Source: Prevotella sp. UBA6994
GTDB lineage: Bacteria > Bacteroidota > Bacteroidia > Bacteroidales > Bacteroidaceae
Direction: 5' to 3'
Length of the DNA: 64,000 nt
Assembly: GCA_002449845.1 (NCBI GenBank)
Contig: DJXW01000028.1
Coordinates: 1-64,000, forward strand
Part shown: positions 54,816 through 62,608 of the stretch, one piece after another
Numbering within the stretch: position 1 is the first letter of the stretch
How the letters are laid out: each line of letters begins with the position of its first letter
The notes under the pieces: generated by a model
The model's database searches: none
Told to the model about the DNA's origin: nothing
Seen by the model: the letters and a program-made list of their open reading frames with translations, nothing else
Program-made: the position numbers and the translations under genes

Positions 54816-54823
54816 TACTTTTG
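54816..54823 (+). promoter_or_regulatory. promoter -7 element (TACTTTTG) for the VanZ-like gene
   Basis: TAnnTTTG match 20 bases before the ATG at 54844, back to back with the NSS promoter. Confidence 0.55.
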
Positions 54824-54843
54824 CATCAAAATTGAAAGTAAAC

Positions 54844-55251
54844 ATGAATTATTTGCGTCATTTAACGACAAAATACCCAACAACAACCATTCTAATCATC
54901 ATTATTTGGATACTTTGTTTCATCCCTGCATTTCCCGAAACTGTTCTTGACGATATAAGCCTCATTGACAAATGGACTCACGTTGTCATGTATGCAGGAA
55001 CATTTGGCATTTTATGGATAGAATACATACGAAAAAACGACACCATCAACCGCAAGAAATTGTTGTGGTTGGGTATCGTTGCGCCCATTCTCATGGGTGG
55101 ATTGATAGAGATATTGCAAGCCAACTGCACGGGAGGCAGGAGAAGTGGCGAATGGCTCGACTTCATCGCAGACTCCCTGGGAGTGTTAGTGGCTGCTATC
55201 TTCGGTATTCTTCTGGTATGGTCTCGCGCCAAAGGGAGAAAGGATTCCTGA
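54844..55251 (+). CDS. VanZ-like membrane protein
   Basis: 135 residues from the ATG at 54844. Four hydrophobic helices (about 12-30, 42-58, 72-90, 108-125). VanZ-type features are IDKWTHVVMYAGTFG near 40 and GGLIEILQANCTGGRRSGEW with DFIADSLGVLVA near 85-115. VanZ confers low teicoplanin resistance in enterococci, but the wider family is of unknown function. Its last 56 bases overlap the convergent CYTH gene. Confidence 0.88.
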   Translation: MNYLRHLTTKYPTTTILIIIIWILCFIPAFPETVLDDISLIDKWTHVVMYAGTFGILWIEYIRKNDTINRKKLLWLGIVAPILMGGLIEILQANCTGGRRSGEWLDFIADSLGVLVAAIFGILLVWSRAKGRKDS

Positions 55252-55699
55252 GCATCTGCTTGTTGTAGAAACGATGGTCGCCTGTCACCTCGATACCGAT
55301 GAAATCAGGCTTTTCAAAACTCTCATCCTCGCTTCCCAACTCTACCTCTGCCAAGACCAATCCTTCATTATCACCATAAAATTCATCTACTTCAAAGGTG
55401 TGGTCGCCACATTTCACCAAGTAACGACACTTATCTATCACACCACCCTTACAGAGATACATGAGGTTTTCAGCCTCGTTCATGGTAATCTCTTTCTCAA
55501 ACTCATATCGCGTGAGGAAGCCAACAAAAGGTTTTCCCTTGATGGTAAGATAAGCCTTGTCATCACGGATGCGAATACGTACGGTGGCATTGTCGCAAGG
55601 GATATATCCTTGTTTGATATGGCTACTTGAAAAGGCGGCGCGTTTAAACGCGTCGCCTTTCTTCACGAGAAATTTTCTTTCAATCTCCAGTCCGCTCAT
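55196..55699 (-). CDS. CYTH-domain protein (triphosphate tunnel metalloenzyme)
   Basis: 167 residues from the ATG at 55699, which begins MSGLEIERKFLVKKG with the EIERKF (ExExK-type) strand; a longer frame to 55765 would push the motif inward. Alternating charged strands line the tunnel (VRIRIRDDKAYLTIKG, FEKEI, EVDEFYG, AEVELGSEDE), ending with EVTGDHRFYNKQ. Members act on triphosphates (tripolyphosphatase, thiamine triphosphatase or adenylate cyclase); the reaction here is not determined. Its start overlaps the stop of the small gene before it (ATGA). Confidence 0.9.
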   Translation of the reverse strand: MSGLEIERKFLVKKGDAFKRAAFSSSHIKQGYIPCDNATVRIRIRDDKAYLTIKGKPFVGFLTRYEFEKEITMNEAENLMYLCKGGVIDKCRYLVKCGDHTFEVDEFYGDNEGLVLAEVELGSEDESFEKPDFIGIEVTGDHRFYNKQMLRNPFSLWRETIPEEYRR

Positions 55700-55839
55700 G
55701 ATGCAAGAATAGTAGTGTAAATCATGAAGATGATTGCCAAGACAATCAACACTCCAAAAATCCAATTAACGACTTTCCTGCCTTTCTTTTCTTGTTCTAT
55801 GGCACGACGCTCGCGATTGACTTTACTTTTCTGACTCAT
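55696..55839 (-). CDS. 47-residue single-pass membrane protein
   Basis: Short frame from the ATG at 55839: a basic start MSQKSKVNRERRAIEQEKKG and then the membrane helix WIFGVLIVLAIIFMIYTTIL, ending in ALAS-like residues (LAS). By the positive-inside rule the basic end would be cytoplasmic. Its TGA overlaps the CYTH start as ATGA, supporting real translation. It follows prfB by 42 bases. No family recognised. Confidence 0.65.
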   Translation of the reverse strand: MSQKSKVNRERRAIEQEKKGRKVVNWIFGVLIVLAIIFMIYTTILAS

Positions 55840-55881
55840 AGTTTTTATATTATTAAGTTGTTGTTTTTATAACAATGAACA

Positions 55882-57003
55882 TTATTCGTCATCTGTTACT
55901 GGAAATTCCATGAGATATGCCTTGATAAACTCGTCGATTTTACCATCCATCACCCCATCCACGTCAGTGGTCTGGTAATTGGTACGATGGTCTTTTACCC
56001 TTCGGTCATCAAAGACATAGCTACGTATCTGACTACCCCACTCTATCTTTTTCTTTCCAGCCTCTATCTTTGCCTGCTCTTCCAAACGTTTCTTCATGGC
56101 ACGGTCGTAGAGTTGGGATTTCAAGAGCAACATCGCCTTTTCCTTGTTCTTAGGTTGGTCACGTGTTTCGGTATTCTCAATGAGGATTTCCTCTTCTTCA
56201 CCCGTATCAGGGTCAGTGTACCAATAACGCAAGCGAACACCCGACTCCACCTTATTCACATTCTGTCCACCAGCACCACTGGAGCGGAATGTGTCCCATG
56301 ACAACTTAGCGGGATCTACGTACACCTCAATGGTGTCATCTACCAAAGGAGACACGAAAACCGATGCAAAGGAGGTCATGCGCTTGCCTTGCGCATTGAA
56401 TGGACTCACACGCACCAACCGATGCACGCCATTCTCACTTTTCAGATATCCGTATGCGTATTCACCACCTTCTATTTCCATGGTCACACTCTTGATGCCA
56501 GCCTCATCACCTTCCTGGAGGTTAGAAATAGTCACTTTATGTCCATGAGCCTCTGCCCATCTCATATACATACGCATCAGCATCTGCGCCCAATCTTGGC
56601 TCTCCGTTCCACCAGCACCCGAATTGATTTTCAACACGCAATCCATAGGGTCTTCCTTTTGGCGTAACATATTCTTAAGTTCCAAGTCTTCGATGGCCTC
56701 AATAGCTTTTGCATAATCAGCATCCACCTCTTCCTCGGTGACCATGTCATCATGATAGAAGTCGAAAGCCAATTGCAACTCATCAGCCAATTGTCTGACA
56801 TTCTGGTATCCCTTAATCCATTTCTCAATACCCTTTACCTTTTTCATCTGCTCTTGGGCACGTTTCACGTCTTCCCAAAAGTCGGGAGCCTGGGTACGAA
56901 GTTGCTCCTCTTCAAATTCCACTTGTTTCTGGTCGATATTCAAGTATCGATGGAGTGCATCGGCACGGTCCATCACGTCTTTCAATTGATCGGCTGTTAT
57001 CAT
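55882..57003 (-). CDS. prfB: peptide chain release factor 2
   Basis: 373 residues. The stop-codon recognition tripeptide Ser200-Pro201-Phe202 and the GGQ motif (245-247, in SGAGGQNVNKVESG) identify RF2, which terminates at UGA and UAA. The start overlaps the fadD stop by 4 bases. The usual programmed +1 frameshift site near codon 25 (a CTT TGA) is absent: the sequence reads Tyr-Leu-Asn-Ile-Asp in one frame, so synthesis is not self-regulated that way. Confidence 0.97.
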   Translation of the reverse strand: MITADQLKDVMDRADALHRYLNIDQKQVEFEEEQLRTQAPDFWEDVKRAQEQMKKVKGIEKWIKGYQNVRQLADELQLAFDFYHDDMVTEEEVDADYAKAIEAIEDLELKNMLRQKEDPMDCVLKINSGAGGTESQDWAQMLMRMYMRWAEAHGHKVTISNLQEGDEAGIKSVTMEIEGGEYAYGYLKSENGVHRLVRVSPFNAQGKRMTSFASVFVSPLVDDTIEVYVDPAKLSWDTFRSSGAGGQNVNKVESGVRLRYWYTDPDTGEEEEILIENTETRDQPKNKEKAMLLLKSQLYDRAMKKRLEEQAKIEAGKKKIEWGSQIRSYVFDDRRVKDHRTNYQTTDVDGVMDGKIDEFIKAYLMEFPVTDDE

Positions 57004-58808
57004 TCTTCGTACATCTTATCAATAATATCCTTATAGTTTTTGCTGATGACGGTGCGTTTGAGCTTCAGCGTATTGGTGAGTTCTCCATTCTCCATAGAGA
57101 AGTGGTGAGCCAACAATGTGATGCGCTTGATTTGCTCGTACTTAGCCAATGGTTGCTGCAAGGTTTCCACACGTTCCATCATCATCTTTTGAACCTGCTC
57201 ATTCTCACATAGATCTTCCCTACTATTGAAAGAAAGCCCATGCTCTTTTGCCCATGCCTCAACCAAACGGAATTCTGGTACAACAAGAGCAGAAACGAAC
57301 TTGCGTTGGTCGGCAATCACTGCCACTTGGTCTATATATTTATCCACAAGCAACATTCCCTCCACCATCTGGGGAGCGATATACTTGCCATTGGATGTCT
57401 TGTAAAGATCCTTTATACGCTCTGTCAAGAACAACTCTCCATCTCGCATATATCCAGCATCACCCGTATGGAAGAAGCCATCCTCGTCGAATGCTTCCGC
57501 ATTGACATCGTCTCTCTTATAATAACCAGGAGTGATAGTAGGGCCTTTCAACAAGATCTCGTTGTTATCTCCGATTTTCACCTGAATATCACCAAGCGGT
57601 CTGCCAACAGATCCCACCGTATAGGTCTTGCCCTTTTGGTCACACGATACGGTAGCCAAGCTCTCGGTCAGTCCATATCCAACTACCATGTTCACGCCAA
57701 TGGAATGAACGAACTCCTCTACCTCTGGCGACACGTAAGCACCTGCCGTTGGGAAAATATTGGGATGCTCAAGACCTATTTGCTGGCGAACCAGACTCAA
57801 TATCGTATTGTTTACCAACCTATATTTCAGAGTCAAGCCAACAGGTGGTCGTTTGCCTTTACTGAGATAATCGATGTTGTATTTCTTTCCGATTGCAAGA
57901 GCTTCTCTGAAAATCTTTTGCTTGGCAGGACTTGACTCGTCAATCTTCTCTTTTACTCCCACATACACTTTCTCCCAGAAACGTGGTACGGAAGACATAC
58001 ACGTGGGATGCGTCTCACGCATAGACTGTTGGATTTCAAGAGGATAGGTATTGATTATCAATTGCGCTCCTTGGGTAATACACAGATACGTCCATCCACG
58101 CTCAAAGATATGGGCAAACGGGAGGAAATTTATCACACGGTCTTTTTCTCCAACAGGGACGGGACCATTGTGATTGCGCATGGCAGCAAAATACTGGCCA
58201 TAGGTCAAGATAACACCCTTGGAATTACCAGTTGTTCCACTGGTATAAATAATGTTACAAATGTCTTCAAACTTTGCCTCTTTCCACAAGGACTCCAATT
58301 GTGTTTGTCTCGGAAGATTCTCTCCCAATGCCACAAAATCCTCAAAGTAAAGTGCATTAGGATCGTGGGTTGATATACGCACGCTTCGGTCGAAGATAAT
58401 GATACGCTCCAATGTAGGACAAAGGGCAAATATGCGGTGAGCCTTGTCGTATTGATCTTGCTCACCCACAAAGAGGAAACGCACATTAGCATCTTTTACC
58501 ACATACTGAATTTGCTGCTCACTTGACGTGGCATAAATGGGAATCGTCACAGCACGAATACCATAAGCACCAAAATCGGTATAGAGATACTGAATGCAAT
58601 TCTGCGAGAACACAGCAACGTTTTCCTGTGGACGTATGCCAAGATTTAACATGGCATTACTCACTTGTTTTACTCGCAAGGAGAACTGATTCCAAGAGAC
58701 AGTCTTCCATTCTAAACTGCCAAACATCCGAAACGTGAGAGCCGGACGACTTCCATATTTCTTTGCTTGCTCATGAACGAGAATCGATAAATGTTGATTA
58801 TTCTGCAT
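57000..58808 (-). CDS. long-chain fatty acid-CoA ligase (AMP-binding)
   Basis: 602 residues. ANL motifs: IIYTSGTTGNSKGVILTY near 185, the LPFAHIFERGWTY region, VVGYGLTESLATVSC near 380, and FHTGDAGYMRDGELFLTERIKDLYKTSNGKYIAPQ, with a C-terminal NTLKLKR. It resembles FadD-type or long-chain acyl-CoA ligases that activate fatty acids for lipid use. It heads the fadD-prfB-small ORF-CYTH unit, with a good promoter upstream. Confidence 0.9.
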   Translation of the reverse strand: MQNNQHLSILVHEQAKKYGSRPALTFRMFGSLEWKTVSWNQFSLRVKQVSNAMLNLGIRPQENVAVFSQNCIQYLYTDFGAYGIRAVTIPIYATSSEQQIQYVVKDANVRFLFVGEQDQYDKAHRIFALCPTLERIIIFDRSVRISTHDPNALYFEDFVALGENLPRQTQLESLWKEAKFEDICNIIYTSGTTGNSKGVILTYGQYFAAMRNHNGPVPVGEKDRVINFLPFAHIFERGWTYLCITQGAQLIINTYPLEIQQSMRETHPTCMSSVPRFWEKVYVGVKEKIDESSPAKQKIFREALAIGKKYNIDYLSKGKRPPVGLTLKYRLVNNTILSLVRQQIGLEHPNIFPTAGAYVSPEVEEFVHSIGVNMVVGYGLTESLATVSCDQKGKTYTVGSVGRPLGDIQVKIGDNNEILLKGPTITPGYYKRDDVNAEAFDEDGFFHTGDAGYMRDGELFLTERIKDLYKTSNGKYIAPQMVEGMLLVDKYIDQVAVIADQRKFVSALVVPEFRLVEAWAKEHGLSFNSREDLCENEQVQKMMMERVETLQQPLAKYEQIKRITLLAHHFSMENGELTNTLKLKRTVISKNYKDIIDKMYEE

Positions 58809-58830
58809 AAGCGTACATTATTAATTTATG

Positions 58831-58861
58831 CAAAGATAGTGTAAATCGGGCAAAGCACAAA
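58831..58861 (-). promoter_or_regulatory. promoter of the fadD-prfB operon (TTTG-N19-TATCTTTG)
   Basis: Minus strand: TATCTTTG at 58838-58831 and TTTG at 58861-58858, spacer 19, 22 bases before the ATG. Confidence 0.82.
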
Positions 58862-58889
58862 GCAAAATCCAAAATTATTTCACAAATTA

Positions 58890-58921
58890 TTGCTTTCAAT
58901 AGTGGAAAAGTTGTATCTTTG
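58890..58921 (+). promoter_or_regulatory. promoter for the M20 deacylase (TTG-N21-TATCTTTG)
   Basis: TATCTTTG at 58914-58921 with TTG at 58890-58892, spacer 21, 24 bases before the ATG. Confidence 0.72.
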
Positions 58922-58945
58922 TGGAAATAAAACTCATAATTAGTT

Positions 58946-59998
58946 ATGGAACAAGCCCAACTTCTCTCAGATGCAATTTCACTTCTCCAAAAACTCATTG
59001 CAACACCTTCCATTAGCCGTGAAGAGGTTCATGCAGCCGATGTCTTCGAGAACGAACTGAAATCTTACGGATTGGATTACGAACGAAAAGGCAACAACAT
59101 CTGGTGTATTCCTCCACAAATGGAAGCAGGAAAACCGACCTTATTGCTCAATGCACATATAGATACCGTGAAACCCGTCGCTTCATGGACACGGAATCCT
59201 TTCGAACCTACATTGGAAGACGACACTTTATATGGTCTGGGAAGCAATGACTGTGGCGGCGGATTAGTCACTCTGTTGCAAGTGTATCGCTATTTTCTGA
59301 AACATGAATCGCCTTACAACATCATATACTTGGCATCTGCGGAAGAAGAAGTATCAGGGGCAAACGGAATCAGCAGTGTGTTGCCATTGTTACCTCACAT
59401 AGATGTTGCCATCGTAGGAGAACCTACGGGAATGCAACCTGCCGTAGCTGAAAAGGGTTTGATGGTGGTAGATATGATTGCAAGGGGGAAGAGTGGACAT
59501 GCGGCTCGCAATGAAGGGGTAAATGCCATTTATGAGATGATAGACGACTTGGCTTGGATTCGTCAATATCAATTTAGGAAAGAAAGTGAGTTCTTAGGAC
59601 CAACGAAAATGACTGTAACAGTCATTCATGCAGGAACACAGCACAACGTAATACCCGATGAATGTACTGCTGTGATAGATATCAGAACCAATGAGTATTA
59701 CAAAAACGAATATGTATTTGAGTTTCTACGTTCTCACTTGCACTCAGAGGTGAAAGCTCGTTCTTTCCGTTTACATTCATCACACATCGACATCAATCAT
59801 CCACTCGTCCAAAAATGCCTTAGAATGGGAAAGAAACCGTTTGGTTCCCCCACTCTAAGCGACCAAGCTCTGATGTCATTCCCATCATTCAAGATGGGAC
59901 CAGGTGAATCTTCTCGCTCTCATTCTGCTGACGAATATATCCGTATCAGTGAATTAGAACAAGCCATCAATGAATATATTGAACTGATTCGTCTCTAA
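58946..59998 (+). CDS. M20 peptidase, probable N-acyl-ornithine deacylase
   Basis: 350 residues, M20/ArgE-DapE family. Zinc-site motifs: LLNAHIDTVKP near 73, LGSNDCGGGLV near 97, SAEEEVSGANG (catalytic Glu near 131) and VGEPTGMQPAVAEKG near 155; GKSGHAARNEG is the lid-side His region. Together with ArgF' it could release ornithine or citrulline from the N-acyl (succinyl) form in arginine synthesis. Close relatives include succinyl-diaminopimelate deacylases, so the substrate is not certain. Confidence 0.85.
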   Translation: MEQAQLLSDAISLLQKLIATPSISREEVHAADVFENELKSYGLDYERKGNNIWCIPPQMEAGKPTLLLNAHIDTVKPVASWTRNPFEPTLEDDTLYGLGSNDCGGGLVTLLQVYRYFLKHESPYNIIYLASAEEEVSGANGISSVLPLLPHIDVAIVGEPTGMQPAVAEKGLMVVDMIARGKSGHAARNEGVNAIYEMIDDLAWIRQYQFRKESEFLGPTKMTVTVIHAGTQHNVIPDECTAVIDIRTNEYYKNEYVFEFLRSHLHSEVKARSFRLHSSHIDINHPLVQKCLRMGKKPFGSPTLSDQALMSFPSFKMGPGESSRSHSADEYIRISELEQAINEYIELIRL

Positions 59999-60018
59999 AA
60001 GAGGATAACATATCCGTT

Positions 60019-61692
60019 TCATCGGCGTAGCCAAGCCTCTGGATTGAGTTTGGAGGTCTCTCTTCTCAACTGGAACTGTAGTATATTGTCATTTCCTACA
60101 GAACCAAGTGCTTGTCCTGTGCTAACTTTCTGACCTTTTGAAACGCCCACCGACTTCAAGTTACAATACACAGAAATATAAGAACCGTGACGAACCATGA
60201 CCACCATCGTGCCAGAGAAACTAAACACGGCGCTCACCTCTCCATCATATATAGAACGCGCCATACAACCAGGACTACCCAAGATGTTGATACCTTTATT
60301 ATCGAGCGTCACATTACGTAATCCTTCAACGGCATATTGCCCGAAGTGGCTAACCACCTTATATTTACCCGTAATTGGCATTGGCAACCTACCCTTGTTA
60401 GCCTCAAAGCCACCGCTCAGCATACGGTCAACCGTACTCATGCGCATACCTTCCTCATGTACTTTTGTAGCCTCGGCTATCTCACGTTCAGAACGTTCTG
60501 CCTCTGCCACAGCCTTACGCTCAGCTGCCAATCGTTCCGTCTCAGCTTCACGAGCAGCTTGTTCGGCACGAGCCTTACGCTCCGCTGCAGCACGCAGACT
60601 TGCCTCACGTGCATCTGCCCTTCTTGCCTTCTCAGCTTCAGCAGCTGCGGCACGAGCCTCAGCCTTTGCTTTCGCCTCTCGTTCCTTTGCTTCTGCTATT
60701 CTTCGAGCATTCTCACGTGCAGCAGCTTCAGCAGCAGCTTTCTTACGAGCCAATTCTTCTGCACGCTTCTTGGCAGCAGCCTCAGCAGCAGCCTTTCTTT
60801 TCGCTTCAGCCTCGGCACGTACTCTTGCCTTCTCTACCTCAATGGCAATCAGTCGGTCTATTTGTGCATTCAATGCAGCATCTTTCTTATGTTGTTCTGC
60901 AATGATTCCTTGAATGCTTTTCTGCTGTTGCTGTAATGAGGAAACCATTTTCTTCTGTTCGTCTTGCTGTCCTTCCAACTGTTGTCTTTCCTTACGGTCT
61001 TTGGAAAGCAAAACATTCTTTTGTCCTTTTACCGCTTCCAACTGTTGGTACTTTTCGTTTACCTGGTCTTGTTTCGACTTGACCAATTCGCCTTGAGCCT
61101 TTTGGTAATCAGCATACTGGCGTACGAATCGAAAACGGCGAAACATTTCGGAGAAATTCTTGGCAGAAAAGACAAACATCAGTTTATCTTGCACTTTCCT
61201 GTAACGGGCCATGTAGCGCATCGACTGTATATACTTCAACTTACGGTCTTTCAACTGGTCTTTCAACGTTTTCAGTTGCGCCCTTAAAATGTCGATGTCA
61301 CTATCTATATGGGTAATATCCTTTTGAATATTCTCAATGCTTTTCTGGCGTTCCTCAATGGCAGTATTAAGCACAAGCAAGTTTTGCAGGCGTTGCTTCA
61401 CGTCTGCTTGGTTAGCCTTTAATGCTTTTTCTTGTTCGCGTATCTTCTGTTGAATCTGAGAACGTTGTTTCTCCAATCCTTTGATAGACGAATTGGTATA
61501 GACCGACTTCTTGGATTGATTGGAAGTATTGGATTTCTTCCCACTTCCTTTCTTTCTCACAGTGGACCTTTGAGTGGTTTTCTGTTTCTGTGTCGTAGAT
61601 ACACGAGTAGTTGTTTTCGATGTCTTTTTGGTTTGAGCAGGCATCGAAACAGAAATCAGTATGGCAAAGATAGTAATTAATACGCGTCTCAT
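60019..61692 (-). CDS. EnvC-like murein hydrolase activator with degenerate LytM domain
   Basis: 557 residues. Signal peptide 1-20, then a Lys/Ser/Thr-rich basic linker (21-72), long coiled coil (about 73-270), an Ala/Glu/Arg/Lys helix (about 280-420, TolA-like, with ARAAAAEAEKARRADAREA) and a C-terminal M23/LytM fold (about 450-557, from VVSHFGQYAVEG). The zinc-ligand motifs are lost: HxGxD became NKGIN, the second HLxF became ILQFQL, and YAHL became YCNL. Like EnvC and NlpD it should activate a separate amidase. It follows DUF4292 directly (stop and start abut). Confidence 0.88.
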   Translation of the reverse strand: MRRVLITIFAILISVSMPAQTKKTSKTTTRVSTTQKQKTTQRSTVRKKGSGKKSNTSNQSKKSVYTNSSIKGLEKQRSQIQQKIREQEKALKANQADVKQRLQNLLVLNTAIEERQKSIENIQKDITHIDSDIDILRAQLKTLKDQLKDRKLKYIQSMRYMARYRKVQDKLMFVFSAKNFSEMFRRFRFVRQYADYQKAQGELVKSKQDQVNEKYQQLEAVKGQKNVLLSKDRKERQQLEGQQDEQKKMVSSLQQQQKSIQGIIAEQHKKDAALNAQIDRLIAIEVEKARVRAEAEAKRKAAAEAAAKKRAEELARKKAAAEAAARENARRIAEAKEREAKAKAEARAAAAEAEKARRADAREASLRAAAERKARAEQAAREAETERLAAERKAVAEAERSEREIAEATKVHEEGMRMSTVDRMLSGGFEANKGRLPMPITGKYKVVSHFGQYAVEGLRNVTLDNKGINILGSPGCMARSIYDGEVSAVFSFSGTMVVMVRHGSYISVYCNLKSVGVSKGQKVSTGQALGSVGNDNILQFQLRRETSKLNPEAWLRR

Positions 61693-62607
61693 TTACATTC
61701 CCAATAATTTGCCCAAGATGTCATTTGGTTGCACTTTTTTATATTTTTCAGATACCGTGGTCTTGGTTTCCCAATCATCGTTGGTCTTCACGGATTTCAT
61801 CTTGATATTCACTTCTATCGCCTTTTTCTTTCCCGTAGCGGTAGTAGTAAACTTAAATTTCTGATTGGATGGGAATTGCTTCACACCTACGGCAGTAAAG
61901 TCACTGTAGTCCCATATCAAGTCAGAACTGCCATGATTGGCACTGACATAATTGACAGTGGTATTAGAAATCTGCCCATTTTCCTTGTTCACCTGCCACG
62001 TATATTGCATATTTCCGTTTTTCAACGTTAATGGCAACATATTGCCCTCCACGTTGATATCCACTTGGTATTTATCATAGTCTTTCTTGGTCAGTTGCTT
62101 TGAGCCTGGCAACGCCAACTCATTCCAAAACAATGCTTGCATACTATAAAAATTCAATCCATTGTTTTTCAAGAATGCAAGTTGGTTATAGTCTGCCTGA
62201 ACGTATTCTTTATGCAACCTGTCTATCACGAGTACATAATCAGGTGTAAACTCCAAACGTCCAATTTCAGTTCCCAATAAGGGAATAAATAATTGAAGTC
62301 GCACCACCTCGTCCTTACGCATGTGTACAGAACCAGGAACGGAGAGTTCTTTCCCATTGACATTGATGTCGAATGTCATACTTCCTACGATATTCTTTGC
62401 GTACACTTGGTTGTCCATCACTTTCTCCACCAGTGTGACTGCTGATGGTACCGATGAAGAAGCCGTTTCCGTACGTGAAGAAGTAGTTCCAGAGACTCCT
62501 GTTTGCGACTCTGTCAACACTTTCTTTGAACCACATGCTACCATCATAAGTGATGCACAAGCGATACATATTTGATAACGCCAATTCATTTTCATTTGTC
62601 GTGTCAT
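61693..62607 (-). CDS. DUF4292 lipoprotein
   Basis: 304 residues with a signal ending in the lipobox MVACGSK at about 21-27; ATG 62595 is another start. Beta-strand rich, with SMTFDINVNGKELSVPGSVH, VRLQLFIPLLGTEIGRLEFTPDYVLVIDRLHKEYV and a later PLTLKNGNMQYTW typical of DUF4292, which resembles LolA/LolB-like lipoprotein folds. Probably outer-membrane-associated. It sits between the TPR gene and the EnvC-like gene, a common Bacteroidetes arrangement. Confidence 0.88.
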   Translation of the reverse strand: MTRQMKMNWRYQICIACASLMMVACGSKKVLTESQTGVSGTTSSRTETASSSVPSAVTLVEKVMDNQVYAKNIVGSMTFDINVNGKELSVPGSVHMRKDEVVRLQLFIPLLGTEIGRLEFTPDYVLVIDRLHKEYVQADYNQLAFLKNNGLNFYSMQALFWNELALPGSKQLTKKDYDKYQVDINVEGNMLPLTLKNGNMQYTWQVNKENGQISNTTVNYVSANHGSSDLIWDYSDFTAVGVKQFPSNQKFKFTTTATGKKKAIEVNIKMKSVKTNDDWETKTTVSEKYKKVQPNDILGKLLGM

Positions 62608-62608
62608 A

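Noticed and set aside
54844..55251. Glycopeptide resistance by the VanZ-like protein
   Set aside because: No other van genes; the family is broad and of unknown role outside enterococci.
60197..60936. Ser/Ala-rich plus-strand frames opposite the EnvC-like gene
   Set aside because: Complement of the Ala/Glu/Arg codons of the real gene gives false low-complexity frames.
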